Source: Crocodylus rhombifer (lineage: Eukaryota > Chordata > Crocodylia > Crocodylidae). Taken from it: a DNA stretch of 64,000 bases. A model generated the notes under the pieces. The model saw only the letters and a list, made by a program, of their open reading frames with translations. It had not been told where the DNA came from and ran no database searches. Below are positions 47,466 to 60,933 of the stretch, piece after piece. A program made the position numbers and the translations under genes. Where the stretch lies: positions 1,120,980-1,184,979 of the forward strand of contig JAVSML010024599.1 in assembly GCA_038503035.1 (NCBI GenBank), read 5' to 3'. The first letter of the stretch is position 1. Each line of letters begins with the position of its first letter.

Positions 47466-47761
47466 GGGCATGTCTACATATTCCCCTATTACAAGGCTGT
47501 TACTGTGCCATACTTTAGTACTTCCTTTTGTGAACATCCCTTTTGGAAGTACTAAAGCACAGTGCAGTAACTGCCTATACTGCACTGTATGTGTGACGCA
47601 TAGTTATTTATGGCACCTATTCTGCCGTAGCAGCATGCTATAATGGGTGAGTGTATTGCTACAGCACAGTACCTGCTGGTCTTGTATAGATAGATACCTA
47701 TGGACTCTATGTTGCTGTAGAGCATCACTACAGCAACGGAGCATCATGTGTAAACATGCCC
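47466..47761. mobile_element. MITE family C, copy 2 (296 bp, AAA flanks)
   Basis: Starts GGGCATGTCTACA; the complement of its end reads GGGCATGTTTACA (12 of 13). AAA flanks both sides (47463-47465, 47762-47764), fitting a 3-bp duplication. CTTTAGTACTTCC (47513-47525) and GGAAGTACTAAAG (47545-47557) make the same hairpin as copy 1, but in the other half, so the copies lie in opposite orientation. Confidence 0.7.
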
Positions 47762-49164
47762 AAAGAGATTCAAATTGAAGTTCGTGCTTTCAATAAAGCA
47801 GATCCACATCAGGTTGGGAAGATTTAAATTAATCCGTCTTTATCTTTAATCCGTCTCCCTGACTTCCCAGATGCCCTAACAATGTGGATGTTAGCTGTTT
47901 TGAAAGGGTAGGGGGACACTTTCTCCATCTTAAACAACAATTCTATCCTGGGACTGAGAAACAATTATTATGAAAATCTTGTCAAAACCAAAGCTTATCT
48001 ATAAATTGGTGTTTTATGATAAAAGTTCTGTTGAATAGTTCCTGGACAGACCAGCTTATAGAATGATCCACAAAGGAGTACTTCAGTGTAAAATCTATTC
48101 CTTTGAAGGAGAACACAAAATGCAAAGGACCTACCCAGTTTAGGGATGTACAGTGCACATATATATGCACCAATAGGGCTTCCCTTGTCTCTGTTTCCAG
48201 TGCAGTATCCTGTCACTCTTCTCCTTGTAAAGTATTTGCAGTTTTTCCATAGGTAAAACCTATTTGCTTAAAATGAATTGTTTCTATGCCCTGCAAGTAG
48301 GAATGATGCAATGATAAAGGGATTTTTTTAATGCCAAAAAAGTCTTTGTTACCAGAGGTACATCTAATAATGTAAATATACTGCGATGAATTCATCCTTT
48401 TACCTTTTAATTTATTTGGGGAATGATGTAGTGAGCTGTAAAGTTTTTAGCCAGCACTAGTTTTGCCTCAGGAATCCCTTCTGTCCATCATAAATTAGTA
48501 TTGTTGCCCATTAAGCACAAACACAGGTATACCAGTTTTAGCTAGTGAAGACAGTAAGGGAAGGCAATTTAAGATTATGGAGTATTCGCCCATATTCCTC
48601 TTCTCATCAATTCTGCCTTTATCCTCAAGTTTTGCTTTTACTACTGACTGTATTGATTATTTAAAAAGAAAAGAAAGATTTACAGTAAAAGTGCACAAAA
48701 AAGTAGCATTATCTGAAGCACATCTACAACTGAAGGACATTTGTCACAATGGATAATCCTAGACCACAGTTTCCAAAATTGACATGTATCATAAAAAGAT
48801 TAAACAAGCCAACATGATTTATGGGCTCTCATCAATTATCGCCAGGACTGAAAAGAAAGGGATAGGAAAAGGATGCAGTATTTTGAGACTATTAGAAGTA
48901 AATGAGTGTTCTAGGGTACTTATATTCACAGTACCCAATATATGATCACATGGCTGCTTGATCATAGACTGGCTCCATCCTGTGAATGTGTTCACCAGCA
49001 CCAGGAGATGCAGTGGGAATGCAGTCTAAGTAAATTGGTGTTGAGGGAAGGGCAGGCAGGATCTGGGGGAGCCAGCAGGTCCTCATTGGGGGTGGGGGTT
49101 ATGGAGGGGTCTAAAAATAGTCCAGCTGGGTGTGGGAATTGAGTAGGAAGAGCACAGTGCTCTG
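47762..49164. other. No feature recognised
   Basis: AT-rich. Overlapping 60-73 codon frames at 47982-48395 (minus) look like chance. Confidence 0.5.
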
Positions 49165-49335
49165 AATGTGTGTGCATTTGTTACACAGGGATAACATATT
49201 CCCAATCTAACTTGGTTTACTTCCTCAGGTGAACTAAGTTAGATCAGACCAGTCATTTTCTGTCCCATCTAACCTCCCTGAACATGTGTACAGACTGGCA
49301 CTTAGATCAACCTAACACTGGTTGGGATATGCTCT
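49165..49335. mobile_element. MITE family D, copy 2
   Basis: See copy 1 at 8165-8362; same order of blocks over about 170 bases, with 'caatctaacttgg' and 'gatcaacctaacac' near the ends. No target duplication identified. Confidence 0.45.
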
Positions 49336-52300
49336 GCATCTATTCTTGCTGAGGGACTGCCCCTGCTTACAGTAGTTTAGGGAGCAGAAGAGTACAAGGG
49401 TGAGTTTTACAAGTCCTCCTTCCCAGCTTGGATCTATTTTGCACAAACTTTTTTCATCTTTTTTAAATGTTTGGTTGAGTTTTTGTCACGCAGCTTAAAC
49501 TCTGCTTTCGTTTGAGTTCATGCAATCATATAGACTCTGGAGATGTAGGGATTAAATTGTAAAGAAAGTAATTGGTATACTATATACTCCTTTAAAGGAA
49601 GCAGGTGGAGGATTGTTAAAGAATGTTAGCAGCAGTATAAACTTCATTATCCTTTTGTCTGTTTGACATAAACGATCCATATTTTTCTCTTAAATATAGT
49701 AAATGCCTCAATTTTTGTTCCCAGACTGGTTGCTAACTCAGTTCTTAACGGATGTATCAAAGAATCAGTACAATATGAACTTGCTTAGCAAAACCTTAGC
49801 AAAAGCAAACAGCCTTCCTTTCAACGGTGATGGAGTCATTTTGTGTGTGTTTTTAAACAAAAGCATTTCAAGCAACCAGATAAGCAAGTGTTTCATTCAG
49901 AAAGATGGACGACTGATGGTAGTGTCTATGCCAGAATACAGTGGAAAATAAGAGCTGTCATCTAGGAAATGACAAAGCCATCCCTAGTCCCTGTAGATTA
50001 ACACTCCATCTCTTGCTGAACAAATTTAAAAGCTGTGTCCTGCAAACCAGATATAAATGTCTTCCTGGTATGAGGGTGACATCATTAACTCATTTAAAAC
50101 TGATTATCACTATTTACTGCTTTAATTATTTGCATTCTGATAAAACCTAGAAATTCAATTCAGGATCTTGGCCCTTGGTGAACAAATACAGCTGTGAGGC
50201 AGTCCTTTTCCCGAGGAAAGAACTATGTAGAGTGATGAAGAATGGGGGGAAAGGTCTGAAAAAGGTGACTTATCCCAGCCCATGTCTGCTGCCTGCTGGA
50301 TTAGACCAACTTCTATGCCCATAACAATACGGTGGCAAAAACAATCTGCTAATTAATTGGAATACCATCTGATGCTGTATTATGGATCTCATTCTCTGTG
50401 TACCCAGATTCTTAAAATGGCACCCATCAGTATAGTACCTTCTGTCCAAAAAAATATACCCTCTATCAGATTATGACCGGCCTCTGGTCAACCCTTTGTG
50501 CAGGCTTGATTTAGATTTTCCAGCTCAGTCGCAGTAGGGAAGATAAACCCTGAACTGCATGATGATGTTGGCAGTGTCAGACAGTGGAAATGAAGTCTCC
50601 ATGGGATACCAATTGACATTTCAACACTTTTGCTGCCAAGGAACTGGCTTGCACAAAAAAAAAAGGTACAGGGGAAAAATGTTGTTAAAAGTCCTTGGAA
50701 GTTGAAAGCACAGTGAGAAACTAACAATCATTTGTAAGTGGAAAGTGAGTAGCTTTCATTTTCTGTGTGCTGTTATGTAACTGGCATGCAGTGACCTTAG
50801 TTGTCGATCTCCCTCCCCTGCCCCCCACCAAACCACTTACGTTACTTACATTTAATTTAATTTGATTTAATTTAATTTGATTTAATTTAACTTAATTTAA
50901 TATAGTTGTAAGTAACCCAATAGTAACAATTTGAGACCATGGTTTAAGAATAAAACTGTTTAACATTGATAGCAGTGATAATGATTGACAATCATACAGT
51001 AGGAATTCCTTTCAGACTGTAATTATTATAAGCACTTCACAGTGTAATGGGCCTGATTTTTCCCTTCCCTTTACACCACTATTACTCCACTGTATCTCAC
51101 CTAGTGCAACTTTACATGGAGGTGAGAAAAAAAGCCATCTTACTGTTTTTGACAGACGGGGGGAGGTTCTCCTTTCTTTACTGCATTTTGATTTTATTTC
51201 AAGGTGTGGGTTATGTTCCTTTTTAATGCAAGTGTGAGAAAAAAGAGACCACATTCAAGGCACACTAAAAGCCCTATTTGATTCCTTCCCCCTCCCTTTT
51301 TTCTTCTTCCTTTCTTCTTTCTCATTCTTTTCTTTTCAATGACATTTCCTATGATGAGCACTCTGAAAGAATAGCTATTGCCTCTCTTGTCAGTTTTGTT
51401 TTGTCAGCTCTGAATGCTGGGTCTTGCTTTGCCATTTTCAAGGTCTCTTTCAATCCCTGGAACACAGCTGGCGCTTCAATCAGAAGCTCACACCGTGAAG
51501 AAGCTGGCAGTTGATCCCCAACCAACTATGTGGAAGATATATAATATATTTCACAGTACACAGTGGAATACCCTTTTCATTTCATCATTGAGAGAGACTG
51601 TATCACTCAGGAGTTCTTCTATACAAAAATATTAATAATGTCCCATTCTCCTAAGGGATGCGAACATTTTGGGTTTGAACTTCAGTGACCTTAGCTTGTC
51701 AGGCTGATATGATTTAAAAAGAAAAAAAAAATCAGTAATGGAAGCTTTTCTCTGTTGTTTTTTTTTTTAATGTTTACCTCCATTTTAAAATTTCATGTCT
51801 CCTCACCTCTGAGGGCATTTTTTAATCACGTCTTTGAAGAGGTTATGGGAATTGGAGTGTAGAGAGTTTGTGGTACTCAAACAAACTAGTTGCATAATTG
51901 AATTGTGTTATGAAACTGACAGGTTCTGTCTCAGCTATTTCACATATTTCACCTTTGTTTTTGATAATATAGTAATGTATGCTATGATTAACACCGACAT
52001 CACTTGTGAAAATCTCTTTATTTCCTATTTAGGCTGCTTGCATATGGTTTTGTTTTAGGTAACGTGAACTGCAACTAATTCAGGCAAAATTCACATCAAC
52101 TTGAGTAAGATATATAATATGAATATAATAGAAGAATATTTCAAATTAGGTCAAATTAAAGTCACAAAAGCAGGAGCTGCTAAAAGAATCTTTGCTATTG
52201 CTGTTCTTTATATAGGACCCAATGCCATCCTTAGTAAGGGATGAAGATTTGCATGAGCAAGCAGAAAGGATAGGTCATGATGACTGCATGCCTTGATGGT

Positions 52301-55300
52301 CAAAGTCTTCTATAGTACTTCTCATTGGTTACTGAGAAGGGAATACCTATGACAACATGTGACTTAACTTCTTTGGTAATTTATCTAACATGTTAATACG
52401 GTCTTCTGTGTAGGGTTTGATCCTGCAAGATGCTTGGGTGTTTATAGATCTTATGGACATATAGAATTAGTCCCTTAATGCTCAAGGGAAAGTCAACTCC
52501 ATCCTGTTCTAACCTTATGCGGTATAGCAGAGAAGGGGCGTGTTGCTTGTGTGTTTTACTATGAGCACATTTTAAATATAGATGGGATGTCTTTGGAATG
52601 ATCCAACATGCATATAAACTTTGTGTACAATAGGTTAACTATTTCAGTGCAAACAGAAATAGGAACATAAAAACAAGACAGGTAAAATTTGTAAATGGTA
52701 GTACAGTACAAGCCCTGTTCATATAAAGGTGTATCTATTCCTTATAACTCACATACCATGTTTCCTGGTATTTATAATTTTCAAGGTTTAAAAATATGAG
52801 TCATTCAGGTGTACACAAGATATTGCAAAGGAAAGGTTGCATTTGTTTACATGAGTGAGAAGTCTAAACAAGCCCACTTAATAATAAGTTTGGAGGAACC
52901 CTGTCTTTTTTGTTTTAAGCAGGAAATAAATACAAGGTGAGTAAATTTCTAGTACTGACTGAAATGAGTACGGTGTATCAAATGTTGTTACTTTAAGTGA
53001 CTTGATATGGACATGTGAAGTTTCCTTTTCTCTCTTTACCCTCTTGTTCACGTCTCTGCCATCTTTCCACTGCTTGAAGTGACAACCATGGCTAGTTTAG
53101 CAAGTTAAGATGTCACTGTGGGTTTTCTTTACTACAAAGGAGACAAGCCACTGTCAGCCATTGATCTAACAGCATGCACACTGACCTGATAGCTGAAAGC
53201 TGTTCAGAACTGTCCATAGGTTGTTCCTCTTCTTCTTCATCACTTCCTTCTAGAGAAACTATCTGATCTGTGGAATACCTCTCCTTTTAAAATACTGCTT
53301 CTCACTGTTGTCAAATTACTTTCCTCTTTGAGCAAACATACATGCTGAATTTTCTAAAAGAATTAGCTACCTTACACATTTAATTTCAGATACCTTTTCA
53401 AAGACAGTGAAACCTGGCCACCCTGGGAATGTTTTAAATCTATCTTATGAACTGAGACACCATTTCCCAATTACTCAACCTAACAGGGGGTGCCTATGTC
53501 TAACTTCCCTAAATCTTATTTTAACAAAGCAATCAGTACTGTGTATTTTCACTACATATATTCAATATTTAATAAGAAGTGAAAACTAGACTATAAATTA
53601 TGTGGAGAAATGACATTTCTGTTAAGCTTGGCTGGAACTCCCTTTTTTGGTTGTTCAGTAAATTAGTGAATATAAGAAGACTGAATTCAAATAAAAGTCC
53701 AGGCTCTATGCTTGCATAACTGCCATAAGCATCCGTGGAATTTTGACCCGAGTAGAAACTGCAGATTCAGTCTGATTAATGTGTTTTCAGCATGTGCTCT
53801 CAGAAGTGCTGAAGATTTATAATTGCATAGTGGAGGCAACAGACCTAACCCATACAATGAAATACGCAACTGCACCAGGCATTTTAAACTTCATTTTTAA
53901 AACCTGTCCCCCAAAAACTGATCTAAAAAATAATAGCTTTCTTAAGAATTTAATTAGGTCTTCAACAGGGGTTATCGTAGGCACTCCAAAATTAGCTTTG
54001 TTGCAGACACATGAGAGGGCAATTAGGACCCATCTTATTAGCACTGAAGGTTAAAACTCCAGTATTGTCTTGTCTCAGGACATAATTTTTCATGCTTCAC
54101 AGCTCTAGTTTTCACAGTGAGTTGCAGTTGAGATACAGAGTGTGGGGGGAGGAAGAGAAAAGGGCAGACCTCAAAGAGCTAAATAAATATCCAGTTTAAG
54201 GAAGTTCCTTAAGGCTTTCCATTCAGTGACCCTAATAAATATGGCTAAGAAGAAGAAACAAGGCTGGAGGGGATTGGTGAACTATAATTAGATCCAATTC
54301 CCTTAACTGAATTCCTAACATGATGTTTAAAGAATTGGGGTATTTATATATAATTGAAGAAACCTTTCTTTTTCAGAAGGTGTGACATACAAACTATATT
54401 TATAAGTCTAGCGATTATTGGCTCTATGTTTTCAGGATGACATTGTTTTGCGTTTTCATTTTGGCCAGGAAATAACATGCTTTTACAGCTGTGCAACTGC
54501 TGGGCATTAAAATCCAGAAAATGGTCTTATTTTTGCATAGAACACAGCAAAAAAAGGCTTTCCACTTTTCCAAAACCATGCTCATTATATGTGCCTGAGA
54601 GTATATTTTAATTTTTTCTAAATATTCAGGATATTTCCCTGTTCAATGTTATGAGATTACCTTTGGGAAAAAAAATTGTCTTTATCAATCTGGGAGAAGG
54701 GGGAAATGTTTGTAGTAATGAGAATGTGTTGTATCTTGCATGCTGACTGTGCACGGTCCTTTCATAAGAAGCCTCCTTCCCACATGCATTGTGCAATAAC
54801 AAGCAAAATGACCCTCCAGGGTCATGGGATAACACTCACGGTTGCGTGCTGCTTGCTTTTTTTTTAAGTGGCACCTGCTGTGAGGCTCTCAGTATAAATA
54901 CAGAGTGCTTGCAGCAAATCACAGATGTTTTTACGCAATGGCAAAATCAACAGGAAGCAATCACTAAGGGGAAAACAGAACCAACATAGGATAGGAAAAA
55001 AGATAAAGCCTCTCCTTCATATTTTCTATTATAGTTTATTTATTTTTAAGCGTTAGCAATATGCTCTGCACTCTGCAATCAGAAGAACTTTGACTGGAAG
55101 CTCATAAAGTATGTTCATGATGTGGTGGTGGTTATATACTCTCATTTTCATGAGCGTGTCACATGATCAGATTTCTTTCCCCGTGCGCCCTTGCTCTTTT
55201 AACACAATGCAAGCAGTGCATGTTCCTGGTTTTCTTTTTGCTGCCCTTCTGAAGTCTTCTCTTGTGTATTGTTTTTGAACTTACTTATTCATGCAGTCCT

Positions 55301-56141
55301 GAATTTGCTTGTGTTTTGTCAAGAAGAGTGTCAGGGCCATAGATATGTCCTTGGAACCACTGATTAAAAGCTCTGTGTTGAGGGAAGAGAGAATACTCTA
55401 AGCTGGCACTACTGCCTATCAGTGTTCCTGCTTACTTCTCCAAAGCCTTGTTTGTTGCAGTTCCCCAATGCAAAGGGAATTCACTTCTGATTTGCACAAG
55501 TAGATGAGAATTTCAACCACTATGGCTTAAAGGACAATAATCTTGGAATAACAAAGAAAATTTGAATGGAAGGACCTATTATTTGAGAAGCATAACTTTT
55601 GATTATGTCCTAGCAATTAGACATACATGGACAGGACCACAAAAGGTGGATGGCAGAACTTCTCTCCAAAGTGCTTTAGTAATAGGACTTTGTTTAATCT
55701 AATTCAACTCATAGGACTGGTTTAGAAAACAAAAAGACTGACTTTTGCTTGGGTCCGCCAGTTTAAAACAGATACAGAACAATCAGGAATCTAGCACTCC
55801 ACAGTATTATAAATAGCTTCCTCAAAATTTATGTGAAAGTCTTTTGCAGAAGTATTTATTTTCCTCTGTATGAGAGGTGAAGGGTTATTTCCCAGTCACT
55901 CAGGACAGGAAGCCTTTCATTCTGGTTTTCAAATATATTTCCATTATTTTCCTGGATAAATGGATAAAATGCTTAGGTTTGGATTTGTTACCAGAAAAAT
56001 ACTTTAGCTCTAATATTACAAATATTATCTATATTTTCTTGTGTATTTGGGGGCAAAGGGAGAGAAGTCAGTGTGGTTCAAGGATAAATGCTATCATTGT
56101 TGTCTTTGAATGCATGAAGAAGCAGGAATGAAAAGTAGATG
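49336..56141. other. Long non-coding stretch, no gene
   Basis: Contains a pentanucleotide (TTTAA)-type array at 50848-50903 and A/T runs near 51719-51765. 53850-54050 is a dense, non-repetitive AT-rich block that could be conserved non-coding DNA; see findings. Frames up to 91 codons (53779-54054) overlap on both strands and are not recognisable. Confidence 0.5.
50848..50903. repeat. Imperfect (TTTAA)n array
   Basis: Units TTTAA alternate with TTTGA, giving a 'taatttgatt/taatttaatt' higher-order pattern. Confidence 0.85.
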
Positions 56142-56500
56142 TTAAAAAGCACAGGTGCTAAGACACCCCTGTTTCACACTGTTGTTGATATCAAAGGTGT
56201 TTAATTTTTTGGTTTCATATGCTACAGGTGCCTTCAGACCTTGTTGTAATGAGCAAATGATGTTCAGTAGTTTGGAGGGATAACCCAGTTTCTTCAGAAC
56301 AGTAAAAAAGTCTTGTCTATTGATTATATTGAGGGCCTTCATTAGATTGATAAAGACTATTTACAGTGGTATTCATTTTTCTCTACACTTCTCTTGCACT
56401 TGCTTGACTGAAAATATCATATCAAGGTGGAGCATCTTGAGCAAAAACCACATTGACTAGATGCACTGGCTATACCACCTACAGACTTGCTGAACAGGTT
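56142..56500 (-). mobile_element. Reverse transcriptase fossil of the second LINE family (-)
   Basis: A minus frame (56342-56142) reads MKALNIINRQDFFTVLKKLG, YPSKLLNIICSLQQGLKAPV and INNSVKQGCLSTCAF. It matches the palm of a LINE RT in which motif A is usually followed by NRE.LW.VL.K.G.P, with the downstream NGVKQGC motif B. Just upstream on the same strand (about 56500-56345, other frames) come SQCGF and CSTLI…KCKRSVEKN, equivalent to the GFR..RST…QEKCREQ segment. Stops and frameshifts split these pieces and the catalytic aspartates are not readable. The family looks the same as that at 5177-5575, but the two fragments cover different parts of the protein, so this is inference. Confidence 0.7.
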
Positions 56501-59500
56501 TCTCCAGGAAAGCCTTGGCTCAACTAGAGAGGAGAAGAACCAAGCTTCAGAAAAGTTTTAAGAGAGTTTCTCTCTCTCTGTCTCTCTCTTTCTCTTTTAA
56601 AAAAGTCAGATGGTCAAGGGAGTGACTGAAGTATAAAATGTTGGAATGCGTCTAACTCAGATTGTAAAGACTGGAAATCTGATGAAGGCCTACTCAAGCA
56701 TTTAAATCAGATGTGTGTGTGTGTGCATGCGCGCGCATGCACCATTTGTTTAAAAATCTTTTATGACTGAGCTGTTTTTACAATTAAAATGAAACAATAC
56801 TTTAAGAAGCTTGTTTAGGGCACTGTATTTCCCACTAGGCACAGCTGAACAGAAGAAGTGAAGATAACTGAACCCAGGTGATTGGTTTGGGCAGTTGTAA
56901 CTAGTGGGGAGATTGGGTCTGAGTTAGACAATTATGGAAAACCAAACAAGAAAACAGATGTGCTACTATCCCTAATCTGGGAAAGTCAACCTCTACACAG
57001 TGTATACTGTATTCTGATTATATCAATAGTACTTTTAAAGGTCTAGACAATTAATCATGAGTAATAAGCTTCTACAATTACTTTTTAGACTTTCATATCT
57101 TCAGACTAAGCAATAAAGCAGCCCCGTAAAATATTTGATATGGGGCTATGCAAGGCTTGTGTGTCTGTACTCTGGTGTGATGAAAAGATATTCAATCTGA
57201 CTGGAGTGAACTAGCTAAAGTACAAGAAGTAGTCTAGCCACAATGGTATGGAGCTCTCCATGAGCTATTTACTCTGCTAAGAAACTGCTGCATCCTGTAT
57301 GAACCCCAACAAGTGTGTTTCTATATGGGGACCTTTTTGGTGATGAGATGAGAGGAAGGAATCTTCCTTCCCTTGGAGACAGAAAAGAATAACTGTGTCA
57401 CCACAGTGTGAACTTTACTGCAGTTTTGTGGGTGTACTAAAGGCCATAATGCACTAGGTATAACCTTGTATATAGTTCACTGATCTAAGGTCATGAGCTG
57501 ACCACTCCCCTACTATCCATTATCTTCTCCAATCTGCTTTCAAGAAACTCTCTGATAGTTTCATTGCACCTAGCATATCCTATTTAACCTTTTTGCAACC
57601 ATCTGGCTCTTCTTGGAGCAAAACTGGCCTTCTGTGATTCTTACCTGGCATAAGACAGCAGGATTTCTCCCTAATAATAGTATGACCATCTTGCTACCAA
57701 ACCCTTTCTTTGTTATCCCCTTTCTTTTTCTAAATAAAACTATTTGTCATATTATTTTCTTTTCTGAAAAAAGAACATTTATTGAGTAAATGCATGCCAG
57801 TATTATTACAAAGTCATATAAAACATGAGCGAGAACTAGCATCCAGTGGGAAGGTTGAGAAATCAAATACTCAAATTAGGAATTACCAAAATTTGGTTTA
57901 GATACTTTGACACTGCCCATTTATGCCTTTCAAATGCATCATTTCACTCATGATTATGTATAATTTTGCATATTGATACAGTATATAAAGTAGCTGAGTT
58001 ATTACATATCCAAAATATATATGTGTACTATGCTGTACTGTTGTATAAGTGAAATTACTACACGTATATTTACCATTTCTAGTGGATATTATATAATTGC
58101 TGGGTTCTGCTTTTGCCTCAGTGTATCTGGCTTTGCTGACAGGAGTTGCGTTATGTTATTTCCTGGCTAGAAGCCAGACACAGAATACTAGAGAGTCATT
58201 GAACTGTAAGGCTGCACTTGAACAAGAGGTAACCCAAGGAGTTTTTAGTGAAGTTGCTTTCCATATTGTCTGCATGGCAAAGGTTCAGAGAGTAGACAGT
58301 TATCCAATACAGAGCAAAGAAGCCAAAGTTGTGATAGGTGAATTTAAACAGCCTGTAAGAAACTGAAGAAATTTGTAGGCAGGAAAGGGGACAGCTATGC
58401 TTTTGTAGTGGAGGGAGGGAGCCTGATTTTAGCTGGAGGCAGGGCTAGTCAAATCCAGAATAGACAAGCTGGCTAGAAAGACCCAGAAGGTGAGTAATGA
58501 ACTACATGACGGGGATCTTGAACACTCCAGAGGACCTGTACCCAGCAAAGAATAGATATATATATTATTTAATTAGTCTATAAAGGTGCATATATACCCT
58601 GCCTTCCAAAGAAACCAAGATAAAGAAAAATGTGCTGCATATTTTTCCCCCCCAAATCTGTGTAATTCTCATGTTAAATAAAGAGCAATAATGCATTCAT
58701 AAAATCTGTCATATACTTCTGATGATCTTAAAGTAGAAGACTTGTACTCTTTATACTGATGTATTTTGTGAGAGGGTATGTCTGAAGTTGAAGGAAAATC
58801 TAGATGTCAACGGAGAATCCCAATTCAGGAGACCTCAGCTAGATCTCTCAGAATAAAAGCTGTTGTATTTATGGTGGTAATGTTGTGGGGTGGAGTAGGG
58901 TTCAATTGGGATGTATTTAAATGAGTATTGTAATTTTCAGAAGTTCATAAAAGTACCTGGAAGATTATTAGCAATAACATCAAAGTGCATTGGTAAACAA
59001 ATGTGTTCATAAATTTCATTAAATAGGATGGTTGTGAAACCCTGAAGGAGCATCTGTAATTTATTTATTTTTCTGAAATTTGTCTATTTTTTAAAGTTAA
59101 CTTGATTTTGATATGTTTCTAAATTAAATATCAATGACAATAAGAAGCATCTATGAGTAGTAGTATAGCATGCGCTATGTAGTTTAGTATAATGTTGCAT
59201 TATTTATATTGATGCATCTGTAGATTTAGTCTTAGAATGAAAAACTGGACCCAACATGCAAAATGTGTATTTAGAATGAACAATTGCCATTGACAGGATT
59301 TAAAATGAGATTTTACCACAAGATGTAGCTGCCTGGGGCATAATTTCTGCAGCATATCCTATTCAAATGCAACAGTGAAGAAAGCATCTGTATTTTACAT
59401 TTAATCCCTTTTGAACCCTGAGTATTTTCAACCTTTTTTTTTTGCTTTGGTGAAAATAGATGCATAGTATATCTCAAGGAACTCAGCTACATATTTTTGT

Positions 59501-60144
59501 CAGGAGCAGACACAGAATATAACATCACCTAAGGTCAAAAATAGGGCCATAACTTTATTTTAAATAGTCGGCTTTGGGGAGTACAGTTGATTCACATGGA
59601 CAAGAAACAATAAGGAAACATTACAGTGAGAAAAGCGAATGCTTTCTTATGCCCTGTTAAAGTTAAGATTTTTGGTGGAATCTCCATCAGAAATGGAAAT
59701 TACTGGTCATATCCCTATGAGATTACTTTAAGTATATTTGCTCAACCCAGTCAAAGGCCTTCTTGGGATGAAGGCTAAACCACAGACTGATATTATACAT
59801 GAAGTTATGTTATTTCCAACTCAGCAATTACATCAAATAGATCTGTCTTGGTTGATTGTTGATAGTCTGTTAAATCAGGAGACCAATATATTGTGGTTAG
59901 TCCTGTTAGCTTATCATGTAAGTGGGTACACATCACTATACAAGGTCCAGAATCAAACATTTACATTTTAAAATAAGACTGAAAGACAGTGATAGGTCCT
60001 TACATTTCTTCAGTCATACTTTGGCTTTTTTATTCTTTGTAATGTATGATAATTTGGACATCTCACAGTGAAGAAGAGTATGAGTTAAACTATCTAGTTC
60101 TTGCAACTCTAGGGAAATAGGAAGCAGATCAGAATGACAACTAA
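56501..60144. other. No gene; simple repeats and a Z-DNA-type run
   Basis: 56568-56598 is CT-rich. 56711-56742 is a strictly alternating purine-pyrimidine run (see next entry). 58090-58560 is denser in G+C, with an 89-codon frame at 58097-58366 that I do not recognise; it may be part of an unnamed repeat. Confidence 0.5.
56711..56742. repeat. 32-base alternating (TG)n/(CG)n run with palindrome
   Basis: Every step alternates purine and pyrimidine. It includes GCATGCGCGCGCATGC, a perfect 16-base palindrome (56725-56740). Such sequence favours left-handed Z-DNA under supercoiling. Confidence 0.85.
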
Positions 60145-60469
60145 GGGTATCTATACACATGCTTCAGAGTGGGGACAAAGCAGCACTAAGAGCCACTCTA
60201 ATTAAAGCACCTGGAGCATCATATGTATTCAGAGTCCCATGCTTCAAAATGATGGCAAGGGCACTTTAAAGCTCATTCAATAAGCTTTAGTTAAAGCACC
60301 CCACTGCCATTTTGAAATGCAAAGACTCTGAATATATATGACATGGAGGCTGCTGGAGTGCACTAATTAGCACACTTGCAGCAGACTCAATTAATCAAGT
60401 CTGCGCCGACATGTACTAATTAGCACTTATCAGAGCAGAGGTCCGTCACATGTATAAGGACACGGTCCT
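60145..60469 (+). mobile_element. MITE family A, copy 1
   Basis: Starts GGGTATCTATACACATG and ends GGACACGGTCCT, whose complement AGGACCGTGTCC is a weaker match. TAA lies on both sides if the end is taken at 60469. Centre: 'aaagctcattcaataagctttagt' region bounded by 'cttcaaaatgatggc' and 'tgccattttgaaatg'. Subterminal 'cagcagactcaattaatc' is also present in copies 2, 3 and 4. Reference orientation for the family. Confidence 0.7.
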
Positions 60470-60601
60470 TAAAGACTAACTGGTTCAGGAAGGCATAAAC
60501 TTCCATGGCAACTAGCTACTTTGTTAGATGATTCTTAACACACAACCAAGTAGGCTGTCAACTATGAAAGCTTATGCCTCTTTGTACTAGATAGTCTCTA
60601 A
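60470..60601. repeat. Inverted spacer between two opposed MITE copies
   Basis: 60470-60512 ('ttaaagactaactggttcag…ggcataaacttcc') is the diverged reverse complement of 60562-60608. The arms are mirror-symmetric about 60539, the same axis as the two flanking MITEs. Confidence 0.65.
60526..60549. repeat. 24-base direct repeat, copy 1
   Basis: Begins AGATGATTCTTAACAC and is identical to 61733-61756 over 24 bases. It lies at the turn of the palindrome. Confidence 0.8.
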
Positions 60602-60933
60602 GGGTGCCTGTAGACATGCAGGAATGCTACTCCGATGTGCTGTAATTGCAGCACAAACATAGGAGCAAACTCAAATAATTGGGTCTGCTGGAGTATGCTA
60701 ATTAGCATGTTCCAACAGCCTCTATTCAGCATCCCCATGCTTCAAAATGGTGGTGCGGGCACTTAGCCTAAAGCTCATCAAACGAGCTTTAGTTAAAGTG
60801 TCACCACCACCATTTTAAAGCATGGGACATTGAATACACGAGACTCTGTGGGCACTTTAATTAGAGCAGCACTCAGAGCTGTGCTAATTAAAATACAGTC
60901 CCCACCCCCAGAGCACATGTAAAGGTGTTGCCC
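60602..60933 (-). mobile_element. MITE family A, copy 2, inverted relative to copy 1
   Basis: Starts GGGTGCCTGTAGACATGC and ends ATGTAAAGGTGTTGCCC. Reverse-complemented, it follows copy 1 block by block ('gctaattaaaatacagtccc', 'actctaattaaag' equivalents, then the AAAGCTCATCAAACGAGCTTT snap-back near 60770-60795, where AAAGCTC pairs with GAGCTTT). No ORF. Confidence 0.7.

Noticed and set aside
58097..58366. 89-codon frame starting with a hydrophobic, signal-peptide-like stretch
   Set aside because: Attractive start, but the rest matches nothing I know and the surrounding DNA looks like an unnamed repeat.
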